41,464 nucleotides of DNA from Planctomycetota bacterium. GTDB lineage: Bacteria > Planctomycetota > UBA1135 > UBA2386. Of the stretch, positions 8,782 through 15,309 are shown in pieces. The notes under the pieces are model-generated. The model was not told where the DNA came from, did not search any database, and saw only the letters and a list, made by a program, of their open reading frames with translations. Within the stretch, counting starts at the first letter, position 1; each line of letters begins with the position of its first letter. The position numbers and the translations under genes are program-made. The stretch is from contig JAJFFD010000126.1 of NCBI GenBank assembly GCA_021776805.1, forward strand, positions 1-41,464. The letters run 5' to 3'.

Positions 8782-9707
8782 GGGCAGGGCTTCTCGCGCT
8801 TCTCTTCTGCGTCGCCTGCGATTCTCAGGGCGATGGTCCCGGGCCGCTCTTCGCCGAAGCTCCGAATCGGCCTCTCGATCTGCGGGCGCAGATCTCCAGT
8901 GCAGAGGTCGAGCTGCTCAGCGAATTGAAGCTACGGATCGATTTCTATCGGGATGCCGATGTGGAAGTGGACTTCACTCCGGAGCTGCCCGCCGGCTTCA
9001 TCGGTAGCTGCAGGATCGGCGAAGAACAGCCTTGGGCGGAAGGATTTTGGCGCCGTTACGATCTCGAACTGCGGCCGACCAGCCTCGGGGACTTGGTCAT
9101 CCCGGCCTATCGGGTGAGCCTGGGAGAAGATGCGCCGGCGGCTTCGACGCAGGAATTCCCAGTGCAGGTCACTTCGGTCCTGGCGGATGCGAAGAGCGGC
9201 GTGGAAGCGCCCGCGGATCCTTTTCCCAGCCGCTTCGATGCCATGCCCTGGGTCTATGGTGGGTTGGCGGTTCTGGCTCTCGCCGCTCTGCTCGTATTCT
9301 GGTGGCGGCGCACACCTGGCCGCAGGAAGCCAGTCGGCGGTATCGCCCTGCCCGCGCACATCAAGGCCCTGCGAGCCTTGTCGCGACTCCGCAATGAACC
9401 CCGTCAGACCGAGCTTGAGATCGATCTCTTCTATCAGCGAGTGTCGGGAGTGCTGCGCGAGTATCTGGAGGATCGCTTCGGCTTGCATGCGCCGGATCGA
9501 ACCACGGATGAATTCCTGCCCGAAGTCGAGGGCAGTGGCCTTCTCGCCAGCGATCAACAACAGCACCTCAGTCAATTCCTTCGCCAGTGCGACCTGGTCA
9601 AGTTTGCGCGCATGTTGCCGGGCGAATCTGTGCACGGTGAGATCTTCGATTTCGCCGAGCGCCTGGTGGAAGAGACCCGTGAAGATCGTCAGGGGGTCGC
9701 CGTATGA
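8778..9707 (+). CDS. DUF4381-like membrane lipoprotein of the Bat operon
   Basis: The start ATG overlaps the DUF58 stop by four bases. The N-terminus MRAGLLALLFCVACDSQ looks like a lipoprotein signal with Cys after C-V-A. Residues about 30-150 form an extracytoplasmic domain with PLDLRAQISSAEVELLSELK near its start. A single membrane helix (WVYGGLAVLALAALLVFWWRR) lies around residues 155-175. The cytoplasmic tail resembles DUF4381, with LEIDLFYQRVSGVLREYLED and TTDEFL motifs. Proteins of this type occupy this place in many MoxR-DUF58-Bat operons, between DUF58 and the VWA genes. It probably bridges the membrane side of the complex; that role is inferred from position. A lipid anchor together with an internal helix is slightly unusual. 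Confidence 0.8.
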   Translation: MRAGLLALLFCVACDSQGDGPGPLFAEAPNRPLDLRAQISSAEVELLSELKLRIDFYRDADVEVDFTPELPAGFIGSCRIGEEQPWAEGFWRRYDLELRPTSLGDLVIPAYRVSLGEDAPAASTQEFPVQVTSVLADAKSGVEAPADPFPSRFDAMPWVYGGLAVLALAALLVFWWRRTPGRRKPVGGIALPAHIKALRALSRLRNEPRQTELEIDLFYQRVSGVLREYLEDRFGLHAPDRTTDEFLPEVEGSGLLASDQQQHLSQFLRQCDLVKFARMLPGESVHGEIFDFAERLVEETREDRQGVAV

Positions 9708-10684
9708 GCCCGCTCAGATGGGATGAGTGGAGTCTTCTCGACCCCTGGTTCCTCCTGCTCCTGCCCCTGCTTCTGTTGACTGTCCTGCTGCGCATCTACC
9801 GACCTCGAGCGGCCTTGCCAACAGCAAGCGGTCAGTTGTTCGTGGGACTGCCGAAGACCCTGCGCAGTCGTCTGATCTGGGCGCCCCTCATCCTCAAGGG
9901 GTTGGCCTTCATGGCGCTGACCCTGGCCTTGGCTCGACCGGTGACCCGGGATGTGCTGCCCATTCGTTCGGAGGGCGTGGACATCCTGCTGCTGGTGGAT
10001 GTTTCCAGTTCGATGACCGCGGAGTTTCGTGGTGGTGATAATTCCATGACGCGCATCAAGGCGGCGCGCGAACAGGCCTTGGCCTTTGCGGAAGCGCGGG
10101 AACGGGATCGCATCGGCTTGATGACCTTTGCTCTCTATCCGGATCTGCGTTGCCCACTGACTCTGGATAAGGATGCTCTCGCAGCCTTCTTGCGCGGCGT
10201 CAACACGGTGCCGGAGCGTAGCGACGAGAATCGCACCGCTGTTGGGGTAGCCCTTGCACAGGCGGTCACCTTTCTCGAGAACTCAGAGGCCAAGACCAAG
10301 TTGGTCATTCTGCTGACCGATGGTGAGAACAACGTTGCCGATATTCTGCCGGCGGACGCGGCCAAACTCGCGAAGGACAAGGACGTGCGTGTGCACACCA
10401 TCGGCATTAGCCAGCCAGTGCGCGATTTCCTCGGCACAGTTCACGAGCCCGACTTTGGCGAGCTCCAAGAAGTTGCCAGCGAAACCGGTGGACGCTTCTT
10501 TCGCGCGCGGAGTATCGAAGACTTGAGTGCGGTCTATGCCCTCATCGATGAGGAAGAGAAAGTCGAGTTGGAGGATCCACGCTACCGCAGCACGGACTGG
10601 TTCCTCTGGCCCCTGGGGATCGGTGTGGCCATTCTGGCGCTGGCCCTGCTCCTCGAGTTGTTTTGGATTCGGGAGGTGCCCTGA
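9704..10684 (+). CDS. batA: BatA-like membrane VWA protein
   Basis: This 326-residue protein has two N-terminal hydrophobic helices (about residues 14-30 and 60-80), a VWA domain, and a C-terminal helix (WFLWPLGIGVAILALALLLE), the Bat layout. The MIDAS metal site is intact: D99, S101 and S103 in LLVDVSSSM, a threonine in ENRTAVGVAL near 178, and LLTDGENN with Asp at 206. In Bacteroides-type aerotolerance operons BatA and BatB are membrane-anchored VWA proteins needed for fitness under oxygen or envelope stress. The gene overlaps the previous one by ATGA and the next by TGATG, so all are probably translated together. The symbol is assigned by position and domain order. Confidence 0.9.
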   Translation: MSPLRWDEWSLLDPWFLLLLPLLLLTVLLRIYRPRAALPTASGQLFVGLPKTLRSRLIWAPLILKGLAFMALTLALARPVTRDVLPIRSEGVDILLLVDVSSSMTAEFRGGDNSMTRIKAAREQALAFAEARERDRIGLMTFALYPDLRCPLTLDKDALAAFLRGVNTVPERSDENRTAVGVALAQAVTFLENSEAKTKLVILLTDGENNVADILPADAAKLAKDKDVRVHTIGISQPVRDFLGTVHEPDFGELQEVASETGGRFFRARSIEDLSAVYALIDEEEKVELEDPRYRSTDWFLWPLGIGVAILALALLLELFWIREVP

Positions 10685-11673
10685 TGCAGGGACTGTCCTG
10701 GAGTCACGCTGAGTACTGGCCCTTCCTCCTGCTCCTGCCCCTTCTCTGGTCACTCCTCTATTTCATGATGCGCGGAGCCAGGCGGGGTGTTCAGGTCTAT
10801 GGAGCGAGGCTGCGGGAACCGGCGCCTTCTTGCCTGGCCAGATCGATCCTTCTCAGTCTGGCCGCCCTCGCCTTCTTGCTCACCTGGATGGATCCACTTC
10901 TCGGCGAAGAGAAGGTTGCTGTTGAACGTCGCGGCCTGGACGTGATCTTCTGTCTCGACAGCTCCCGTTCCATGTTGGCGCGCGATATCGAGCCGAACCG
11001 CCTGGAGCGGGCGAAGCGGGACATCCGCAGCATGCTGCCAGAACTGATCGGTGGCGACCGAGTAGCCCTCGTGGTTTTCGCCGGGCGCGCGAAGTTGGTA
11101 GTACCCCTGACTCATGATCTGGACTCCTTCCGCCATCTGCTAGTGGATGTGGACACGGAGACGGTTCGCCTCGGCGGTTCGGATCTGGCCGCAGCTCTAC
11201 GCAAGGGTCTCGAACTCACGGAGGAGGGCTTTCAGAACACGACGGTCATGGTCATGCTTACGGATGGTGAGGATCTGAGTGGGGCGGCCAGTCAGGCTGC
11301 CGGGGAGGTTCGAGACGCGGACATCGTTCTCCACACCCTGGGATACGGCTCTACTCGCGGCAGCAAGATCACTCTGGACGGCGATCAGGGCCAGACCTTT
11401 CTGACTAGCGAGGAGGGGAATGAGGTGGTGAGCGTTCTCGATGTGGATGGTTTGCGGCGTATGAGCGCTGTTACGGCCGGTGAATTCATCCGCGCCGACC
11501 AGATGCCCCTGCCACTGGTAGAATTGAAGCGGAAGCGCATGGACCCGATGCTCAAGCGCGCCTATGACGCAGGCGAGGAAGTGGTCCGGAAGACACGCTT
11601 CCAGTGGGTCCTACTCCCGGGCTTGCTACTCATCCTGCTAGAGATGTGGATCTGCGGAGGACGACGAAAATGA
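10684..11673 (+). CDS. batB: BatB-like membrane VWA protein
   Basis: This is the second VWA protein of the pair, 329 residues, beginning at the ATG that shares one base with the BatA stop. N-terminal helices lie at about residues 11-28 and 53-68. The VWA domain has a MIDAS site D92, S94, S96 in FCLDSSRSML, followed by the BatB-typical ARDIEPNRLERAKRDI. LTDGED follows near 193-197. The third MIDAS position is a serine in GGSDLAAAL rather than threonine. A C-terminal helix (WVLLPGLLLILLEMWICG) closes the protein. With BatA it probably forms the VWA scaffold of the Bat complex. Its stop overlaps the next start by four bases. Confidence 0.9.
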   Translation: MQGLSWSHAEYWPFLLLLPLLWSLLYFMMRGARRGVQVYGARLREPAPSCLARSILLSLAALAFLLTWMDPLLGEEKVAVERRGLDVIFCLDSSRSMLARDIEPNRLERAKRDIRSMLPELIGGDRVALVVFAGRAKLVVPLTHDLDSFRHLLVDVDTETVRLGGSDLAAALRKGLELTEEGFQNTTVMVMLTDGEDLSGAASQAAGEVRDADIVLHTLGYGSTRGSKITLDGDQGQTFLTSEEGNEVVSVLDVDGLRRMSAVTAGEFIRADQMPLPLVELKRKRMDPMLKRAYDAGEEVVRKTRFQWVLLPGLLLILLEMWICGGRRK

Positions 11674-12620
11674 AGATCCTGATTCTGAGTCTTCTCTTGT
11701 TGGTTAGCGGTGACCAAGAGCGCGGCCTGGAACTGTACCGGGCTGGCGAGTATGCCGCCGCTGCGGAGGCCTTTCGGGCTGCTCTGGAGAAGGATCCAGA
11801 TAACGCGGAGATCGCCTACAACCTGGCGCTCGCTCTCTGGCGGGCGGGAGAATTGGAGGCGGCGGAGACTGCTGCAGAGAAAGCCGCCACCCTTTCGCGT
11901 GGCGAACTGAGTCATCTACGCGACGGCTTGCTCGGCAACATGCGCTTTGAGGCGGCCAAGGCGAAGGCAGAAGAGGATCTCCAGGGAGCCCTACAACTCG
12001 CTGAGCGCGCCCGTGACAACTACTTGCGCGGCGCCGGCCTGGCCCCCGAGTCCATGGAACTGCGGCGCAACCTCGAGCGCGCCCAGCGCCTGATCGAAGA
12101 GCTGCAGAAGAAGATCGACGAACAGGAGAAGCAAGAAGGCGAGGACGAGCAGGAGCAAGAGGACAAGCAGGACGAAGAGCAGCAGGAAGAGGAAAAGAAG
12201 GAAGAGGAAAAGGAGAAGAAGGAAGGGGAGTCCGGAGAGGGAGAAGAAGAGAAGGACCCAAAGGCTGACAAGCAGGAAGACCCGAGCAAACAGGACGAGC
12301 AGAAGCAGGATCCGCAGCAGGGTGAGGAGCAGAATCAGGAGCCGCAGCCGGAGAACAAGAACGAGGCAGACCCAAAGCAGGGCGAAGAGCAGAAGCAGGA
12401 TCCGCAGCAGCAACCGGAGGCCGGCGAGGAGAAGGAGCAAGAGCAGCCGCAGCCAGCCGGCGAGCCCGAGGAGACTCAGCAGCAGCCTGCTGAAGAGAAG
12501 AGCTTGTCGCCCGAGCAGATGCGAAGACTTATGGATGCCCTGGAGAAGCTCTCCGAGCAGAAACAGGCCTTTCGTGCGCAGATGCGCGCCCAGCGACCCA
12601 AGGTGAAGAAGGATTGGTGA
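11670..12620 (+). CDS. batC: BatC-like TPR protein with very acidic/Gln-rich tail
   Basis: The ATG overlaps the BatB stop, and the N-terminus MKILILSLLLLVSGDQE is a signal peptide, so the protein is exported. Tetratricopeptide-like helices fill residues about 18-140: GLELYRAGEYAAAAEAFRAA, then NAEIAYNLALALWRAGELEA. From about residue 148 to 285 the chain is almost only Glu, Gln, Lys, Asp and Pro, with imperfect repeats of EEQKQDPQQ and KQEDP type. A short ordered tail (SPEQMRRLMDALEKLSEQKQ) ends it. TPR proteins with such tails sit at this point in Bat operons and probably bind partner proteins. The charged tail is likely disordered. The 316-residue length comes mostly from that tail. Confidence 0.87.
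   Translation: MKILILSLLLLVSGDQERGLELYRAGEYAAAAEAFRAALEKDPDNAEIAYNLALALWRAGELEAAETAAEKAATLSRGELSHLRDGLLGNMRFEAAKAKAEEDLQGALQLAERARDNYLRGAGLAPESMELRRNLERAQRLIEELQKKIDEQEKQEGEDEQEQEDKQDEEQQEEEKKEEEKEKKEGESGEGEEEKDPKADKQEDPSKQDEQKQDPQQGEEQNQEPQPENKNEADPKQGEEQKQDPQQQPEAGEEKEQEQPQPAGEPEETQQQPAEEKSLSPEQMRRLMDALEKLSEQKQAFRAQMRAQRPKVKKDW
12105..12525 (+). repeat. Coding low-complexity tract (GAG/CAG-rich)
   Basis: Inside the BatC-like gene a purine-rich run of GAG, GAA, CAG and AAG codons encodes an imperfectly repeated Glu/Gln/Lys/Asp/Pro stretch. Two near copies of a GGxGAxGAGCAGAAxCAGGA block are visible around 12319-12345 and 12379-12405. Such tracts are prone to length change by slippage or unequal recombination. 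Confidence 0.6.
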
Positions 12621-15121
12621 TGAGCGTTCTCCTGCTAGGCCTGTTCGCCTTGCTCGCGCCGCAGGATCCGGAGCGCCTCGAGGTGGCCGGACCGACTCCT
12701 GGGCTCTTGCGCCTGGGATCGACGGCGGTCTTGGAGCTCAAACTGGTCAACGCAGAATCACGTCCTGCTCCCCTGCGCTTGCCAGAGGTGCTGGGCCTGG
12801 AAATGCTCGGCGGCAATTGGAATGAGCGCAGCTCGATGACCGTTGTCGGCACCCGCGTGCAGCGCGAACAATCGTACAGTACTCGTGTCCGCATCACTCC
12901 TGGCCGCGAGGGGCACTACACCATTCCGGCCTTCGAGGTGACAGCCGGGTTGAAGCGTCATCTTGTCGCCGCCAGCAGCCTGGAAGTCGTGCGCGATCTA
13001 GCGGGACAGGATCGGAGCTTTCTCAATGTCAGGCTCTCGGCGGAGCAGGTCTACGTCAATGAGCCCCTGCGTGTGCAGGTAGATTACGGGATCGATGATC
13101 GTCTGCGCCTCGAACAGGGACGGACCCGTGGCGGGACGGCCTACTATTCTGTGGAGCTGCAGGCGCCCTGGCTCGAGGACATGGAAGGTGCCGTGAACAT
13201 GGAGAGCAGTTCCGAGCCGGAGAATCCGCTCAACCTGGTGCTCAATGGCCGATTGCTGGTGGTGGAGTACGAGAAGGGATTCAAGTACCAGGGCCTGGAC
13301 TTCAATCGTTTCCTTCTGACCAAGTCCTTTATGCCGACTCGCCCGGGGACTATCGAGCTCCTGCCCGTCACCTTGAAGTTCGAGAGCGACATGGGGCAGA
13401 CGCGCACGGACTTCTTCGGTCGGCGTATCGGCGGTGAGCTGAAGAAGTTCTTCAACTACAGCCCACCCCTGACTGTCGAAGTCCTGCCCCTTCCTGAAGA
13501 GGGCCAGCCGATCGACTTCTACGGCGCGGTTGGTCGCTTCAGCATCTCCACTGGCGTCGACAAGCGCCAAGTGCGCGTGGGCAACAGTCTGAAGTTCATC
13601 CTGCGTATCAGCGGCTCAGGAAACACCGAGTTTCTCGAAGTGCCCAAGCTCGACGATCTGCCCGGCTTTCATCTTCTCGGCAGTCGAGTCGATCGCAAGA
13701 TGGATGAAGTGCTCGTCGAGTACGATCTGACCCCGCTGAAAGAGTCCTCGAACACCCTGCCAGCGATCGAGTGGAACTACTTCGATACTAGCCCGGAGCG
13801 CCGCGAGTATGTGGAGCTCAGTACTACGCCCATCGATATCTCGGTCTTGCCCATCGAAGAGGGTAAGACTCTCGCCGCATTGCCCGGAGAGGAAGCCCGG
13901 CCAGTAGTCGCCGGTGTAGATGACATCTTCGATATCAAGCTCGCTGCTGATGCTCCTCTGCTCCGAGACGCTGCGCCGGAGCGAGGAATGGTCAGCGCGA
14001 TCCTCCTCGCCCCCTGGATTGCCTTTGGCCTGATCTCGCTCTGGCTTGCCAGCCGCCGCCGTCGGGCGGGCGATGTGCTTGGAGTTCGCGCCAAGGCTGC
14101 CATGCGGACCTTTCGTCGCCTGTTGGCAGAATCAGCGGAGCCTGCGGATGCTTTGATCGCCTATCTGGCGGCGCGCCTCGGCCTGCCGGAAGCTGCGGTG
14201 ATCGGCCCGGACCTCTCCTCGCGCCTGCAGTCTGCCGGTCTGGATGCGGACCTTGCTCAGGAAGTGGCTGTCGCGACCGAGCAGGGGGTGGCTGCTCGCT
14301 ACGGTGGTTCTGCCACTCTTGATGCCAGGAGCGCCGCGGCCCTGGTCGGGCGCCTCGAGTCGGTCGATATGCAGCGACCGAAGGGGCAGAAGGTGCTCGG
14401 CAGTATTCTCATCGGACTGTGTTTCGCCATGGCTGCCAATGCCCAGGAGCTACAGACTGACAAGCGGGCCATCGGTGAGGGCGCCTACCGACGAGGGGAC
14501 TATGCCCTCGCTGCTGCGGCCTTCGAGGACGCGCTCAGGGCGCCAGAGGCGGACGAGCGCATGGCCTACAACCTCGGTAACGCGCTCTTCCGTCAGGACA
14601 AGCTGGCGGCGGCACTTGCTGCCTATGAGCGGGCTCGCCTGAGCATGCCACGGGACGCAGAACTCTTGGCCAACATCTCTCTGGTCAGACGTCAGCTCGA
14701 GTTGGGGACTGCTGAAGGCGAACCCTTCTTGCAGGCGCTCGCAGATCTGCGTGATTCCTTCACCGGTGCCGAGCTGCTCTCGATCGCTGCAATCGGCAAC
14801 CTACTCGCCGCCCTGCTCTTGATCTTCGGACGCAGCTACCTGCGCTGGCTAGGCCTGCTGGTTCTCCTGCACGCTCTGCTGTTGATCATGGAACTGCTGG
14901 TCCTGGCACCCATGCGCGCGCCCATGGGAATCGTCCTTGCAGATCAGGTATCGGTATTCGCCGAGCCGCGAGAGTCGAAGGAACTGCAGGCGGTCCTCAC
15001 TCTGCGCGCGGGGGTCGAAGTCGAAGTTCTCGCCGAAGGTCCGGAATGGAGCAAGGTGCGCGTTGGCGATCGCAGTGGCTACCTGCGTGCTGCCGAAGTT
15101 CGTGTGATCCGGCCGGGTTGA
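12620..15121 (+). CDS. batD/batE: BatD-BatE fusion with C-terminal SH3-like domain
   Basis: One uninterrupted 833-residue frame joins what are usually two genes. The N-terminus MSVLLLGLFALLAPQ is a signal sequence. Residues about 20-440 are the BatD beta-domain region, with YVNEPLRVQVDYGI and FLEVPKLDDLPGFHLLG motifs. A membrane helix (LLAPWIAFGLISLWLA, about 460-475) and a cytoplasmic helical part follow. At about 590-610 a new signal-like hydrophobic segment (LGSILIGLCFAMAANAQ) begins the BatE part. It holds TPR units (AYNLGNALFRQDKLAAALAA), two helices near 717-763 and a bacterial SH3-like end (VLADQVSVFAEPRESKELQA). In the second part the order TPR-membrane-SH3 matches BatE. The start ATG overlaps the previous stop (TGATG). 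Confidence 0.88.
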   Translation: MSVLLLGLFALLAPQDPERLEVAGPTPGLLRLGSTAVLELKLVNAESRPAPLRLPEVLGLEMLGGNWNERSSMTVVGTRVQREQSYSTRVRITPGREGHYTIPAFEVTAGLKRHLVAASSLEVVRDLAGQDRSFLNVRLSAEQVYVNEPLRVQVDYGIDDRLRLEQGRTRGGTAYYSVELQAPWLEDMEGAVNMESSSEPENPLNLVLNGRLLVVEYEKGFKYQGLDFNRFLLTKSFMPTRPGTIELLPVTLKFESDMGQTRTDFFGRRIGGELKKFFNYSPPLTVEVLPLPEEGQPIDFYGAVGRFSISTGVDKRQVRVGNSLKFILRISGSGNTEFLEVPKLDDLPGFHLLGSRVDRKMDEVLVEYDLTPLKESSNTLPAIEWNYFDTSPERREYVELSTTPIDISVLPIEEGKTLAALPGEEARPVVAGVDDIFDIKLAADAPLLRDAAPERGMVSAILLAPWIAFGLISLWLASRRRRAGDVLGVRAKAAMRTFRRLLAESAEPADALIAYLAARLGLPEAAVIGPDLSSRLQSAGLDADLAQEVAVATEQGVAARYGGSATLDARSAAALVGRLESVDMQRPKGQKVLGSILIGLCFAMAANAQELQTDKRAIGEGAYRRGDYALAAAAFEDALRAPEADERMAYNLGNALFRQDKLAAALAAYERARLSMPRDAELLANISLVRRQLELGTAEGEPFLQALADLRDSFTGAELLSIAAIGNLLAALLLIFGRSYLRWLGLLVLLHALLLIMELLVLAPMRAPMGIVLADQVSVFAEPRESKELQAVLTLRAGVEVEVLAEGPEWSKVRVGDRSGYLRAAEVRVIRPG

Positions 15122-15187
15122 TCCGGTCCTGCGGCGATCCTGCGCGGCAGTATCGCTTCTCGCCCAGAGTCCTGTTCTGTCACAGGA

Positions 15188-15196
15188 GGGGGGGGG
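15188..15196 (+). repeat. Nine-G homopolymer in the Bat / FG-GAP intergenic gap
   Basis: A run of nine guanines lies in the 188-base gap between the Bat operon and the FG-GAP gene, about 115 bases before the latter's start. The rest of the gap shows no gene and no clear terminator. Confidence 0.7.
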
Positions 15197-15309
15197 TCGA
15201 GATCTTCGCCGGTGAGACCCGGCTACTGCTTCGCGGGGCAGGTATCGTCCAGGTCGGAATGCGCCTAGAATCCTCGGTCCACCAAGGACTTCGTTATGGG
15301 GATTGAGTT

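Noticed and set aside
11704..12375. Frames opposite the BatC-like gene, some Leu- or Ser-rich and looking membrane-like
   Set aside because: They arise from complementing the GAG/CAG-rich tract (CTC/CTG codons), not from a gene.
15266..15271. TAGAAT as a -10 box before the FG-GAP gene
   Set aside because: No -35-like sequence lies at 16-18 bases and there is no TG extension; a single hexamer match is too weak.
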